Positions 1-15,809 of a stretch of DNA of 64,000 nucleotides are shown piece after piece. The DNA is taken from the NCBI GenBank assembly GCA_024743435.1, contig JANSWO010000008.1:62001-126000 (forward strand), given 5' to 3'. The DNA comes from Pseudomonadaceae bacterium (GTDB lineage: Bacteria; Pseudomonadota; Gammaproteobacteria; Pseudomonadales; Azotimanducaceae). The notes under the pieces were generated by a model. The model had not been told where the DNA came from and did not search any database. It saw nothing but the letters and a program-made list of their open reading frames with translations. The stretch's first letter is position 1, and every line of letters starts with the position of its first letter. The translations under genes were made by a program, and so were the position numbers.

Positions 1-5913
<5,913 letters not shown>

Positions 5914-6092
5914 ATCTGATACTGCTGCGCAACACCGATTTCCGGCACAAACGTGCCGACGTCTGAACAAACACCGGGCTAAGCCCGCGACGCCTGAGAG
6001 ATGGCGCACATTTTAGCCGCCAGTTTCCCCGCAGAGGCAAGCTGGCAACGTACAATAGCCTCTGTTGCTGACGACAAGGATTGAGTTAGCCC

Positions 6093-6824
6093 GTGCATTC
6101 CATCGAAGCATTCTATTTTGGCGTCGACGACGCGCTATTCGGCACCTATACGCCTGCCGAAGGGATACCCAAGCGCCACGGCGTGCTCATCTGCCAGCCG
6201 CTCCTGCAAGAGTTCTACAAGACTCACTTTGCCCTTCGCCGCACTGCCGTAGATCTTGCGGCCAAAGGCTACGACGTCCTGCGTTTTGACTATGTTGGCA
6301 CCGGTGACTCCCAGGGCGACTGCGACAACGTTGCCAATTGGGTCGACAATGTTGCGACCGCAATGACCGAACTCACGCAGCTGGCAGGCACCACAAGCAA
6401 TTCTGTTATCGCCGTTCGCTTTGGCGCGGCTCTTCTAAGCAATCTTCCGCAACCCATAGAGAAGCTGATTCTGTGGGACCCCATTATGGACGGTGCTGCC
6501 TATATGGATGACGCTCGGGCTGCCCAGCAGCGTCTCGTTCGCAAGCACCGGGATCTCGACGCCGCTGAAATTGAACGCTTCAGCAACAACGAGCTGATTG
6601 GCGCTTCCATCAACCCGGCGCTGACGCAATCGATCGCTGAACATCGCGGGCAACTGCCCCAGGCACGCGAGACCCACTGCGTACTGTCTGCTGATCGCTA
6701 CGCAAGGTGGCTGCCAGATAGCGCGCAGCAGCTCAATGTTGAAAGCCAGTGCCCCTGGGAGGATGCGGACTTGCGGATGCTGTACCCCCACGATGTCATC
6801 ACAGCTTTGGAGTCCACGCTGTGA
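6093..6824 (+). CDS. Alpha/beta hydrolase, exosortase A-associated hydrolase 2-like
   Basis: A 243-residue alpha/beta-hydrolase-fold protein. It shows the typical RFDYVGTGDSQGD strand-turn and a nucleophile elbow reading AVRFGA: arginine sits where the catalytic Ser is expected in GxSxG. The 'hydrolase 2' family of exosortase-A loci carries a similar elbow (about LRLGA), so this is probably a family trait, not damage. Start is GTG with AAGGA 12 bases upstream. The stop overlaps the next start (GTGA), so translation is probably coupled to the second hydrolase, and such hydrolases usually occur in pairs in these loci. Role unproven; transfer or release of the PKS-NRPS product is an inference from position. 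Confidence 0.75.
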   Translation: MHSIEAFYFGVDDALFGTYTPAEGIPKRHGVLICQPLLQEFYKTHFALRRTAVDLAAKGYDVLRFDYVGTGDSQGDCDNVANWVDNVATAMTELTQLAGTTSNSVIAVRFGAALLSNLPQPIEKLILWDPIMDGAAYMDDARAAQQRLVRKHRDLDAAEIERFSNNELIGASINPALTQSIAEHRGQLPQARETHCVLSADRYARWLPDSAQQLNVESQCPWEDADLRMLYPHDVITALESTL

Positions 6825-7642
6825 GCGCCGTAGACATCCCAACTATTGTCGATAGCTCGAGTGGTCTGTTCGGAATCGTCAGCAAAGACGCGGATGCCGC
6901 GAGCAACGGCACCGGCGTAATCATTCTGAACTCGGGAATCCTGCACCGGGTTGGACCATACCGGCTACATGTTCACCTCGGTCGCCAACTGGCCAGTGAT
7001 GGCTGCATCAGTTTGCGGCTGGATCAGTCAGGCAAAGGTGATAGCGAAGTTCGCACCGACGCTGGCCGTGCAGAAACGGCTCGCATGGATCTTCACGTTG
7101 CCGCTGATTACCTGCGCAACACGTATCAATGCACACGCTTCGTCGTCATCGGCTTGTGTTCCGGTGCTGACGATATCCTGAACTACGCAACCGACATTCC
7201 CGATCTGGCCGGCGTTGTCATGCTGGACGGATATGCGCACCGCAACCTGTCCTACTACAGCCATCGTTTCCTGCCCAAGATCTTACGGCTCTCCAGCCTG
7301 CTTAAGCGAGGCCGAGGCAAAGGCACGCTTGCTGGCGAACGCGTTGGTGAAGATATGGGCGTAAACATCCGCGAATGGGACAACAACGAGACGATGGTGT
7401 CGCGCTACGTCGCGCTCGATAAAGCCGGCGTTCACAACCTGTCGATATTTACGTCAGATTCCTCGGACTACTACTACTACGAAGGCCAACTGCACGACAT
7501 CATTCGCTCGAGTGGACATCACAGCCAGCATCTGGATGAGCGCCTGACCGTCAAGGCCAAACATCTCTATCCCATTGCGGAACAACGACAGGAATTGATT
7601 GCACGCATTCGTGAGTGGCTGAAGGAGAAGGTCTGTGGCTAG
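6821..7642 (+). CDS. Alpha/beta hydrolase, exosortase A-associated hydrolase 1-like
   Basis: An alpha/beta-hydrolase-fold protein of 273 residues from the GTG at 6821, chosen because it overlaps the upstream stop (GTGA) and gives a natural N-terminus; a longer frame from 6749 would overlap the previous gene by 76 bases. It has HRVGPYRLHVHLGRQLA and RLDQSGKGDSE as in the exosortase-associated hydrolase 1 family. The nucleophile elbow is GLCSGAD, placing Cys in the nucleophile position. Pairing with the preceding hydrolase supports assignment to an exosortase-A type system. It could act as a trans-acting thioesterase or acyltransferase on PCP-bound product, but this is inference from operon position only. 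Its stop overlaps the next start by 8 bases. Confidence 0.75.
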   Translation: MSAVDIPTIVDSSSGLFGIVSKDADAASNGTGVIILNSGILHRVGPYRLHVHLGRQLASDGCISLRLDQSGKGDSEVRTDAGRAETARMDLHVAADYLRNTYQCTRFVVIGLCSGADDILNYATDIPDLAGVVMLDGYAHRNLSYYSHRFLPKILRLSSLLKRGRGKGTLAGERVGEDMGVNIREWDNNETMVSRYVALDKAGVHNLSIFTSDSSDYYYYEGQLHDIIRSSGHHSQHLDERLTVKAKHLYPIAEQRQELIARIREWLKEKVCG

Positions 7643-9593
7643 CCTTAAGTGGTACGTGAACAGGCTTCGCCGGATGTCACCGATCGAGGTGTACTCACGT
7701 GTACATGCCCTCGTGAAACAGAAGGCGGATGATGATCTGATCCGACGTGGGCTCATACCGGGCCGGCCTGGCGACGTTGGCGAGGCGCAATTTCACTTGC
7801 CCCTGGTGAGCGTGGAAGAGTTTGAAACCTACGCGCCCATCGGTGCGTTCGAACGCCTGGTGCAGCAGGCAGACGATGCCTGCGATAACGTCATAAGCTA
7901 CTTTGACCGAGATCGCCAGTCACTCGGGGAGCCTGCAAACTGGCACCGCGACTGGCACAACGATGTGGATTCGCCGGTGACGCTTTCTTCGGGAATCGAC
8001 TATCGGGACGTGCCCAGTGCCGGTGACTGCAAACAGGTTTGGGAGCCGAACCGGCACCATCAATTTGTCGTTATCGCGCGCGCCTATCGAGCAACAGGAC
8101 GCCACGAATACGCAGACCGACTCATCGAGCTGATGCTGCAATGGATCAGCAGCAATCCTTATGGCCACGGCATGAATTGGCGTAGCCCACTTGAATTGGG
8201 TGTCCGCGCTATCAATTGGGTTGTGGCACTCGACCTGATCCGAGACAGCGGCGCCTTTCGCGGCGAAGCACGAGAGGCCATCCTCGATTGTCTCTACCTG
8301 CATTGCTGGGACATGGCGCGCAAGTTCTCTCCGGGTTCGTCGGCAAACAATCACGTGATCGGCGAGGCTGCCGGCGTCTACGTGGTAGGACGCTACTGGC
8401 CCGAGCTGGTCGAAGACAAATGGCTCGCGGATGCGCGTTCCATCCTGTTGAAAGAAATCCAGGATCAGGTGCATGACGATGGCGGCACGGCTGAGCAGGC
8501 AATCAACTACGAGTTGTTCGTCATCCAGTTCTTCACAATTGTCGGGCTCGCGGCTGAGCGCAGTGGCGACGATCTCGGCTCTCGCTTCTGGCAGCAACTA
8601 GGGCGTCAGCATCGCTTCATCGAATCCATTGCTGAGCTCGGCTCGCCATTGCCGTTCTACGGCGACCAGGACGATGGCTACGTTCTTGACCTGGGCGCTC
8701 ATCAGCATGATGCATCGTCCGTAATCGCTCTCGGACGGGCGCTTCGAGACGGCGTAAGCGAAGACTCCCCTCCTCCCTGCGAGGCGGCGCTTTGGTTGCT
8801 CGGCAGCAAACATTCTGGCTTCACCGATATGGCGTGTGAGCCTGTCGCTGGCTCGCTGCGAGTGTTCAAGGGCAGTGGCCAAGTTCAGATGCAGGGCGAC
8901 AACTGGGGATTACTTTTCGACACGGCTGAGCTCGGTTACGGCCCGCTCGCCGCTCACGGACACTGCGACGGCCTGCAGGTGCTGCTATATGTGGACGGCA
9001 GTAACTGGCTGGTTGACCCTGGCACGTACGACTACTTTTCCTATCCAAAGTGGCGCGCACACCTGAAATCGACTCGTGCGCACAACACGCTCTGCATCGA
9101 TGGCCTCAACCAATCGGAGATTCTCGGGGCCTTCATGTTCGGCAAGCGCGCCGATACCCAGCTTCTGCACAGCGAGGAGTCTGGCGGGCGTATGAGTGCA
9201 ACCGGCAGACTCACCGGATACCTGGGTTTGCCTCAACAAACCGCACACACCCGCTCGGTCAGCGCCAGTTCAGCTGGCGACATTATGATTACCGACGACG
9301 TCATCTGTCCGGGTACCCACGAGATCGCTCTGCACTTCCACATCGCGCCGGGAATCGAGGTCATCCCGGTGGGAACCCAGACATTTGAGTTGAGACGGGA
9401 CAGCAACATCGTCCGTATCGAGTTCCCTGCAGATATGACATGCGAGAACCTCAGCGATGAATTCATGCGTGCCTACAGCCCGCGCTACCACGTCCGAGAG
9501 GAAGGCAGTTGCCTGGCAGCGTACTGCAGCGCGACCAATTCCGGCCAATGGCAAACCCACATCAGTGTTAATGGCGTAGATCGTGAAGCCTGA
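7635..9593 (+). CDS. Heparinase II/III family protein (polysaccharide lyase-like)
   Basis: A 652-residue protein with the two-part layout of heparinase II/III-like proteins in polysaccharide loci: an N-terminal alpha-toroid (MNWRSPLELGVRAINW, SSANNHVIGEAAG) and a C-terminal beta-sandwich with AHGHCDGLQ, DPGTYDYFSYPKWR and RAHNTLCIDG. Family members cleave uronic-acid-containing glycans by beta-elimination or may act as epimerases. GTG start, overlapping the upstream stop by 8 bases. No obvious signal peptide is visible, so a cytoplasmic or lipid-linked substrate is possible. With three sulfotransferases downstream, it fits tailoring or turnover of a sulfated or uronic-acid-rich polymer; the substrate is not known. 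Confidence 0.85.
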   Translation: MASLKWYVNRLRRMSPIEVYSRVHALVKQKADDDLIRRGLIPGRPGDVGEAQFHLPLVSVEEFETYAPIGAFERLVQQADDACDNVISYFDRDRQSLGEPANWHRDWHNDVDSPVTLSSGIDYRDVPSAGDCKQVWEPNRHHQFVVIARAYRATGRHEYADRLIELMLQWISSNPYGHGMNWRSPLELGVRAINWVVALDLIRDSGAFRGEAREAILDCLYLHCWDMARKFSPGSSANNHVIGEAAGVYVVGRYWPELVEDKWLADARSILLKEIQDQVHDDGGTAEQAINYELFVIQFFTIVGLAAERSGDDLGSRFWQQLGRQHRFIESIAELGSPLPFYGDQDDGYVLDLGAHQHDASSVIALGRALRDGVSEDSPPPCEAALWLLGSKHSGFTDMACEPVAGSLRVFKGSGQVQMQGDNWGLLFDTAELGYGPLAAHGHCDGLQVLLYVDGSNWLVDPGTYDYFSYPKWRAHLKSTRAHNTLCIDGLNQSEILGAFMFGKRADTQLLHSEESGGRMSATGRLTGYLGLPQQTAHTRSVSASSAGDIMITDDVICPGTHEIALHFHIAPGIEVIPVGTQTFELRRDSNIVRIEFPADMTCENLSDEFMRAYSPRYHVREEGSCLAAYCSATNSGQWQTHISVNGVDREA

Positions 9594-10554
9594 GCTACTG
9601 TACATACTCTCGCCCAGCTTCTCAGGCTCTACCCTGCTGACGCTGATGCTTGGCCAGCATCCGCAGATCGCCACCATTGGCGAACTCAAAGCGACATCCA
9701 TGGGGCCTATCGAGGACTATCACTGCTCCTGCGGCGAGCTGATCAACGCCTGCTCGTTCTGGCAGACACTTATTCAGCGTAGCGAAGGCGCCGGTGAGCC
9801 GCTGGATTTCGACAACTTCGGCACCCAGTTTGCCTCCTCCAACAGCCTGTTTAATCGCGTGCTCGGCGCACAGGTTCGCGGCCCTGCCTTCGAACTGGTA
9901 CGGCGTCTGACGCTCGGCCTCGTGCCTGGTCTTCGTCAGAACTACCAGTCGATACTGCAGCGCAATGAGTTCCTGGTTCGACAAACGCTGGAACTACAGA
10001 GCGGATCGCTGTTTCTGGATGGCTCAAAAGATCCAAATCGATTGCTGTACTTCATCGATTCCGACCTGTTCGATCTACGGGTTATCTACATGCACCGCGA
10101 CGGTCGGGCCCAGAGCAATTCCCGGCGCCAGAAAAAGCGTTGGCCGGTTGACTACGCGGGCGCCGCAGCGGAATGGGCAAAGACTATTGATCAGATGGAT
10201 CGCGTGGCGAGCCGTCTGCCTGCAGATCGGATCCAACGGGTGGTGTACGAAGAGTTGTGCGCAGATCCGAACGCGGTACTCGAAGGGCTGTGGCCTTTCA
10301 TCGGTATCGAGGCGCTAGATCAGGATTGGCGCGACGTGGATTTGCGTAAGCGCCCGCATCACATTCTCGGCAATCCGATGCGTACGCGAGACAGCATCAA
10401 GATCAAACTTGACGAGCGCTGGCGCAGTGACGTCACGACTGAAGAAGCTCAACGCTTCGAGCAGCTGGCAGGCGAGACCAATCGCCGCCTCGGTTACGCA
10501 TCTGGCGAGCCTTATGTTGCCGAATCCGACACGATGGCAGGTTGCCATGACTGA
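9583..10554 (+). CDS. Sulfotransferase family protein
   Basis: A 323-residue putative PAPS-dependent sulfotransferase. The N-terminal SPSFSGSTLLTLMLG is the 5'-phosphosulfate-binding loop after the first beta strand, and YMHRDGRAQSN is the second (3'-phosphate) motif. Cysteines in HCSCGELINACSFW resemble related sulfotransferases of polysaccharide loci; the gene at 12764 has the same GExx...CSCGE layout. GTG start at 9583 overlaps the heparinase-like stop by 11 bases. Expected role: sulfate transfer to a sugar hydroxyl or amine of the exported glycan, on the cytoplasmic side. Acceptor unknown. Confidence 0.85.
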   Translation: MKPELLYILSPSFSGSTLLTLMLGQHPQIATIGELKATSMGPIEDYHCSCGELINACSFWQTLIQRSEGAGEPLDFDNFGTQFASSNSLFNRVLGAQVRGPAFELVRRLTLGLVPGLRQNYQSILQRNEFLVRQTLELQSGSLFLDGSKDPNRLLYFIDSDLFDLRVIYMHRDGRAQSNSRRQKKRWPVDYAGAAAEWAKTIDQMDRVASRLPADRIQRVVYEELCADPNAVLEGLWPFIGIEALDQDWRDVDLRKRPHHILGNPMRTRDSIKIKLDERWRSDVTTEEAQRFEQLAGETNRRLGYASGEPYVAESDTMAGCHD

Positions 10555-12079
10555 CCTTACGGGATTCAGCCAACTCGGACGCAACGTTGTCGTCAGCTGG
10601 TCGGTGCAGATCATCGTGCTGATCGCTGGATTCGTTGTGCCGCGCCAGATCAGCGATTCTCTCGGTCAGGATGCTCTGGGCATCTGGGATCTGGGCTGGG
10701 CTACCCTACGCTACCTGACCCTTGCCAACCTCGGCGTTGGCTCAGCGCTGTCGCGCTTTGCCGCATTGCAGCGCAGTGCCGGGGATATGGAGGCTCTGTC
10801 TCAGACGACGACCATTGTCAGTATCTGGCAGCTTTTGATCGCGGCGTTAACCGCAGGGGTTGCCGTCCTGCTGGCAACGGCGATAACCGGGTGGGTTGAT
10901 CTACCCGATCCACACGACGCCGAAACGGCGCAAATCGTGTTGCTGATGCTCGGCCTGACCCTGGCGGTGAAGATGCTCGCCAACCCCGCCGGCTCGTTGA
11001 TCAGTGGATTCCATCGCTGGGATATTCAGCACAGCATCAATGCAGGACAGGATCTGCTGATCGCGGTAGTTCTGGTGAGCATGCTGTTCCTGGATGCGCA
11101 GCTAACCGATCTCGCCTACGCGGTTTTTGGTATCGGTGTTCTTACTGCAATCGTGCGTATCGCCATCGCACGCAAACTCGCGCCCGAAATCCGAATGAAG
11201 CTGTCAATGTGGGATACCGGCAAAGCGCTGGAGCTGCTGCGCTTTGGCATTAAGACGCTCGTCAACACGGCATCTAACGTGGTCGTGTACCAGACGACCG
11301 CCGTGCTGCTAGCCGGATTTGCTGGCCCGGCGGCGCTCGCCGTCTACAACCGTGGTCTCGCTCTCGTCAGTCACTGCGAACAACTGATCACCAAAGCCGC
11401 CCAGATGTTCATGCCAATCACCTCTTCTCTGATTGGCCTGGACCGCGAAAAAGACACTCGCGAGCTACTGGAATCCGTCGGTCGCTACGGTCTCGGAATA
11501 GCGTTGCCCATGATGTTGTTTCTCGCATTCTTCGGCGATGTCGCGCTTGAACTCTGGATGGGTGAAGGCTATGCCAACGCCCCGCTCATGTGGGCTCTAA
11601 CGCTTGGCAGCCTGATTCGCCTGTCCCAGATTGGCACATTCAACGTGCTGGCCGGTCTGAACGCTCATGGCAAAGTCGCATTGGCCAGCCTCGTCGTCGC
11701 TTCGCTCAGCCTGATCGCCATGCTCCCTGTTGCCGCTTCAATGGGTTGGTCTCCGGTAACCGCTGCGATTGTCGTAAGCGTCTGTCTTTCGCTCGCCAAA
11801 GGACTGGTGATTCCGTACTACCTGTGGCGCGATTACCAAGTATCCATCTGGCGTTACATGAGCCAATCGATTTTCTTGCCGATTCTCTGGAACATTCCGT
11901 TGATCGGTGCCATTGCCTACGCGCGACAGGCTTTCGACCAACAGCAATGGCTCATCTGTCTCGCTGCACTCTTTGGAGGCGGCGTTATCACACTGCTCGT
12001 TTACTGGAGATGGATGCTCCCCGAAGCTGCTCGCAGCGCGTTACTTGCGCGCCTGCGACCGACTGCGGCGGCGCAGTAG
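10547..12079 (+). CDS. Wzx-like oligosaccharide flippase (MOP superfamily)
   Basis: A polytopic membrane protein of 510 residues with roughly 12-14 hydrophobic segments, opening with NVVVSWSVQIIVLIAGF and PRQISDSLG, typical of polysaccharide-biosynthesis flippases. It would move undecaprenyl-linked repeat units across the inner membrane. I placed the start at ATG 10547, overlapping the upstream stop by 8 bases; the frame stays open further upstream inside the sulfotransferase gene but lacks support. It ends 4 bases before the next gene. It fits a Wzx/Wzy pathway with the Wzz-like protein (25579-27168), the ligase/polymerase (16736-18268) and the priming transferase (24129-25538). Confidence 0.88.
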   Translation: MTDLTGFSQLGRNVVVSWSVQIIVLIAGFVVPRQISDSLGQDALGIWDLGWATLRYLTLANLGVGSALSRFAALQRSAGDMEALSQTTTIVSIWQLLIAALTAGVAVLLATAITGWVDLPDPHDAETAQIVLLMLGLTLAVKMLANPAGSLISGFHRWDIQHSINAGQDLLIAVVLVSMLFLDAQLTDLAYAVFGIGVLTAIVRIAIARKLAPEIRMKLSMWDTGKALELLRFGIKTLVNTASNVVVYQTTAVLLAGFAGPAALAVYNRGLALVSHCEQLITKAAQMFMPITSSLIGLDREKDTRELLESVGRYGLGIALPMMLFLAFFGDVALELWMGEGYANAPLMWALTLGSLIRLSQIGTFNVLAGLNAHGKVALASLVVASLSLIAMLPVAASMGWSPVTAAIVVSVCLSLAKGLVIPYYLWRDYQVSIWRYMSQSIFLPILWNIPLIGAIAYARQAFDQQQWLICLAALFGGGVITLLVYWRWMLPEAARSALLARLRPTAAAQ

Positions 12080-12083
12080 CACC

Positions 12084-12767
12084 ATGATTTCCCACGATGA
12101 AAAGTATGTCTTCGTACACATTCCGAAAACTGCAGGTACGTCGATCGAAAAACTGCTCGGACACTTCGAAGAACTCGAACGCGGCATGCAGGATCACCGC
12201 ACCGTACGTGAAATGCTGAGCGTTACTCCGGGTGAACTGGTGACGGTTGCACGCCGGGAGGGCCCGGTACAGGCCGCCCGAGAACTCCGCGGCGTACTGC
12301 GCTATCCAGAGCGTATGAGTCAGAAAGCGTTCGCGAGCTACTTCAGCTTTGCCATTGTGCGCAATCCGTTTGCACGAGTTGTGTCCTGGTACAAAAACAT
12401 CATGCGCGATGAAATTCATCAGAAGAATCGCAACGTGCCCGCGGATATAAGCTTCTCCGATTTTCTTGAGCAACACAGCTGGCATACCGAACTGCGACCG
12501 CAGATGGCCTGGATCAAGGATCGTAATGGTCGGGTCTGTGTCGACTATGTCGGTCGCTTCGAAGCGCTTGGCGAAGCCATGCGGATAATCGCGGACAAGC
12601 TAGGTAAGACCGAAGCAGACCTACCGCATCTGCTGGACGGTGGCAGCGACAGCCACACAAGTTTCTACGACAACGCCTCTCGCAAACTCGTGGCCCAGCG
12701 CTACGCCGAGGAGATCGAACTATTCGGCTATGACTTTGATACCGGTGATGCAGGGGGTGCCGTATGA
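12084..12767 (+). CDS. Sulfotransferase family 2 protein
   Basis: A 227-residue protein beginning with FVHIPKTAGTSIEKLL, the P-loop-like PAPS-binding signature of the carbohydrate sulfotransferase-2 family, and a second motif FAIVRNPFARVVSWYKN (3'-phosphate-binding R and S). ATG at 12084 lies 4 bases after the flippase stop; an upstream extension to 11907 would overlap the flippase and was rejected. Its stop overlaps the next ATG (ATGA). It belongs to a different subfamily from its sulfotransferase neighbours, suggesting another position or sugar is sulfated. Confidence 0.88.
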   Translation: MISHDEKYVFVHIPKTAGTSIEKLLGHFEELERGMQDHRTVREMLSVTPGELVTVARREGPVQAARELRGVLRYPERMSQKAFASYFSFAIVRNPFARVVSWYKNIMRDEIHQKNRNVPADISFSDFLEQHSWHTELRPQMAWIKDRNGRVCVDYVGRFEALGEAMRIIADKLGKTEADLPHLLDGGSDSHTSFYDNASRKLVAQRYAEEIELFGYDFDTGDAGGAV

Positions 12768-13714
12768 ATAACCCCACCTACGTCTACATCGTCGGTCGCG
12801 GTCATTCTGGCTCGACTATGCTCGAACTGCTGCTCAATCGAAGTCAGAACATCGCCGCCATGGGCGAGATCGATCAGCTTAGCTTGCAGATCTATCGAGA
12901 TCATCGTACCCGCTGGACCGGCCTGTGCAGTTGTGGTGAACGTCCCTTCAACTGCGAGATCTGGGGGCAGATTATCAAGCGTGTCTACGAGACGTTCGGC
13001 TTTGACATGGTTGCCGATCCGTTTGGCTGGAAGCTCTCAGATATCGCGTTAGAACAGGAATACTGGTGGCGACGTCCGCAATCGGTCATAAAATATCGAG
13101 CTCATCGCGCGATCAGAATGGCCAACCAATATCTGAACGTCCCGCTGCCGGGCGTCTTTCCGTATCAACGTTGGGTTGAGCACCGAGACTTTGTCGCCCG
13201 CAGCTACGCAGAGCTCGCTGGCGCCGAAGCTGTAGTGGATGCATCGAAAGATGTATTCCAGATGGGTGATCTGGCGCAGTATTCATCGCTACCTCTGAAA
13301 GTGCTGTTCCTCACGCGGGACGCACGGGGTCTCGCCTGGTCCTCCGCTCGCCAGGGCCGTGGCTCACCCAGTGTCGAGGCCAAACGATGGGCTATCGAGA
13401 ATGGCCGTATCGGCAAGCTCGTGCGCAAGTTACCCAGCGAGATGTGGACTCAAGTTCGCTACGAAGACATCACGCACGACGTCGAGGCAGAACTGGATCG
13501 CATTCATCAGTTCATCGGCATCGAGCGCAAAGCCCTGCCGCCTGAAGCTGAACGCGCGAAGCGACACACCATCGCCGGCAACAGAACGCGGCTTCGGGCG
13601 CTCGAGGAAATCCGCGAAGACCAGGCCTGGCGTGATCATCTGACGCCTGAGCAGGTAGACGAGGTTACTCGCATCGCTGGGGACGTTGCCCGCGGCCTCG
13701 GCTATGACATCTGA
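12764..13714 (+). CDS. Sulfotransferase family protein
   Basis: A 316-residue protein with YIVGRGHSGSTMLELLL at the N-terminus (5'-PSB loop) and FLTRDARGLAWSSARQG as the 3'-phosphate motif. It shares the CSCGE cysteine segment with the sulfotransferase at 9583-10554, so the two look like paralogues of one subfamily. ATG start overlaps the previous stop by 4 bases (ATGA). It is the third sulfotransferase in this string; 75 bases separate it from the amidotransferase gene. Confidence 0.87.
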   Translation: MNNPTYVYIVGRGHSGSTMLELLLNRSQNIAAMGEIDQLSLQIYRDHRTRWTGLCSCGERPFNCEIWGQIIKRVYETFGFDMVADPFGWKLSDIALEQEYWWRRPQSVIKYRAHRAIRMANQYLNVPLPGVFPYQRWVEHRDFVARSYAELAGAEAVVDASKDVFQMGDLAQYSSLPLKVLFLTRDARGLAWSSARQGRGSPSVEAKRWAIENGRIGKLVRKLPSEMWTQVRYEDITHDVEAELDRIHQFIGIERKALPPEAERAKRHTIAGNRTRLRALEEIREDQAWRDHLTPEQVDEVTRIAGDVARGLGYDI

Positions 13715-13789
13715 CCCCGGCGCCGACTGCTTGATCACTCACAACAAGACTTGGACAGCTAACGTGAATCGTCATTTCAGGAAATCCAC

Positions 13790-15715
13790 ATGTGCGGAAT
13801 AGCAGGCCTGGTCGGCAATCCAGACCGCGCTCTGCTTGAGCGAATGTGCGACAGAATCATTCACCGGGGGCCCGACGAAGACGGCTTCTTCATGGATGGC
13901 ATCGCAGGCCTGTCGATGCGTCGCCTGTCCATCATCGATCTGGCTGGCGGAACGCAACCGATCTCGAATGAGACTGGCGATGTACATGTTGTATTCAACG
14001 GCGAGATTTACAATTTCGAATCGCTGCGCGCGTCACTGCAGTCGAGGGGTCATGTATTCAAGACGAATTCAGACACCGAGACGATCGTGCACGCCTATGA
14101 AGAATACGGTCTCGACTTTCCTAAGCACTTGCGCGGTATGTTTGGCATCGCCGTGTGGGATCAGAAGATTCAACAGCTTTGTCTCGTGCGGGATCGGTTG
14201 GGTGAGAAACCCCTGTACATCAGCGGCGACGAGCGTCGTTTGGTATTCGGCAGCGAGGTAAAAGCTATGCTGCCGGCACTCAGTAACCTGAGTGTGAACC
14301 GACAGTCTGTGGCGGATTTCTTCAGCCAGGGTTACCTGTTTGCACCGGACACTGCGTATCAGCAGATTGGCAAACTAGCACCCGGCGAGATGCTGGTGTG
14401 GCAGCCTGGCAAGATCACCCGCAGCCGTTATTGGGATCTGCTCTATCCCGCTGACAAAATCCCCTATGCCGAAGCGAAACCTCGCATTGCCGACAGCCTC
14501 GATGAGGCCGTCAAACTGTGTCTGAAGAGTGACGTTGAGGTCGGGGCGTTTCTCAGCGGAGGGTTGGACTCATCGATCCTGACCGCTCTGATGCGCAAGC
14601 ACGAGGCGAAGGTAAAAACCTTCACTATCGGCTACCAGGGCGAAGCCGAAGGCTTCAATGAACTCGCTTATGCGAAGGTTGTTGCCGACGCGCTGGGAAC
14701 AGAGCATCACGAGCTGTTGCTCGATGCAAACAGCTCGATCGATCTGCTGCCTGACATCCTGTGGCACTACGACGAGCCGCACGGCGAACCGACATCGGTC
14801 ATGGTTTATCAGCTGTGTAAATTCGTTGCAGGGCACCTCAAGGTCGCCGTCGGTGGCACGGGAGGCGATGAACTCTTCTATGGCTACCCGAAGCACAAGG
14901 CGATCCGTTTCCTGCGCAGCTACAGCAAACTACCGATGTTCCTGCGCAAAGACGTGCTCGCTCGCATGGCATCCTTTATTCCAGTCAATACCAAGGGTGG
15001 TCGACTCGGCAAACGCGTCAAACGCTTTCTATCCGGAGCCGCCGTTGATGATCCGGCCATGGCTTACCTTTTCTGGACGCGCCTGATCGAGCCCGCTGTG
15101 CATCGCGGTTTGCTCAGTGATTCGACGATTGAAGCTATCGACGACGTCGCTGGCGAGCGCAAGTTGATCGAGCTACTGGGCGATCCAAGCGAGGATGTCT
15201 TCGATCGAGTAACCCGGGTCGACCTGACCGGCTACCTGCCGGAGTATCAGCTCACCTACATGGATCGCATGAGCATGGCTCACAGCCTGGAGGTACGCAG
15301 CCCGCTGGTCGACTATCGCCTGGCAGAGCTCGTCGCTGGGGTTGAGACTGATGCTCGGTTGCACAAGACAACAACCAAGTACGTATTGAAAGAGATCGCA
15401 CTCGACTACTTGCCCGCCGATATTGTTCATCGCAAGAAAGTAGGTTTCGATTCGCCAATAGGACAATGGTTCAAAACCGAGTTGCGGCCCTTCCTGGATT
15501 CGTTCCTGTCCGAAGCACAGGTGAACGAAACGGGATTTCTATCGGGGGCCGGCGTCGCAAACATGATGAGCGACCACTACGCCGGCAAGGCAGACTACTC
15601 GCTGCAGCTGTGGAGCGTGTTGGCCTTTGAAGCTTGGCATCGTATGTATATGGAAGGTCGCTTCGATCTCTCCTCGCCGCCACCACTGGCGGAACTACGA
15701 GGCGCGCGGCGCTAG
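13790..15715 (+). CDS. Asparagine synthetase B-type amidotransferase
   Basis: A 641-residue class-II glutamine amidotransferase. The N-terminal MCGIAG supplies the catalytic Cys2 after Met removal, followed by HRGPDEDG and VVFNGEIYNFE; the C-terminal synthetase part has the ATP-pyrophosphatase loop FLSGGLDSSIL. The family makes asparagine, but exosortase and capsule loci often carry a dedicated homologue (exosortase A system-associated amidotransferase 1) thought to amidate a carboxyl group on the glycan or its precursor. The location here, at the end of a sulfotransferase/flippase string, favours that role. The leader from 13715 contains no other gene. Confidence 0.88.
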   Translation: MCGIAGLVGNPDRALLERMCDRIIHRGPDEDGFFMDGIAGLSMRRLSIIDLAGGTQPISNETGDVHVVFNGEIYNFESLRASLQSRGHVFKTNSDTETIVHAYEEYGLDFPKHLRGMFGIAVWDQKIQQLCLVRDRLGEKPLYISGDERRLVFGSEVKAMLPALSNLSVNRQSVADFFSQGYLFAPDTAYQQIGKLAPGEMLVWQPGKITRSRYWDLLYPADKIPYAEAKPRIADSLDEAVKLCLKSDVEVGAFLSGGLDSSILTALMRKHEAKVKTFTIGYQGEAEGFNELAYAKVVADALGTEHHELLLDANSSIDLLPDILWHYDEPHGEPTSVMVYQLCKFVAGHLKVAVGGTGGDELFYGYPKHKAIRFLRSYSKLPMFLRKDVLARMASFIPVNTKGGRLGKRVKRFLSGAAVDDPAMAYLFWTRLIEPAVHRGLLSDSTIEAIDDVAGERKLIELLGDPSEDVFDRVTRVDLTGYLPEYQLTYMDRMSMAHSLEVRSPLVDYRLAELVAGVETDARLHKTTTKYVLKEIALDYLPADIVHRKKVGFDSPIGQWFKTELRPFLDSFLSEAQVNETGFLSGAGVANMMSDHYAGKADYSLQLWSVLAFEAWHRMYMEGRFDLSSPPPLAELRGARR

Positions 15716-15809
15716 CAGAGTTACGGAATCCGTTGGCATTTCGCCGGGTAAGGGCTATCCGGGAAAATGGCGTCCGCAGCCGGCTTTGCGAAGATAGCAG
15801 TCGCTGCGG

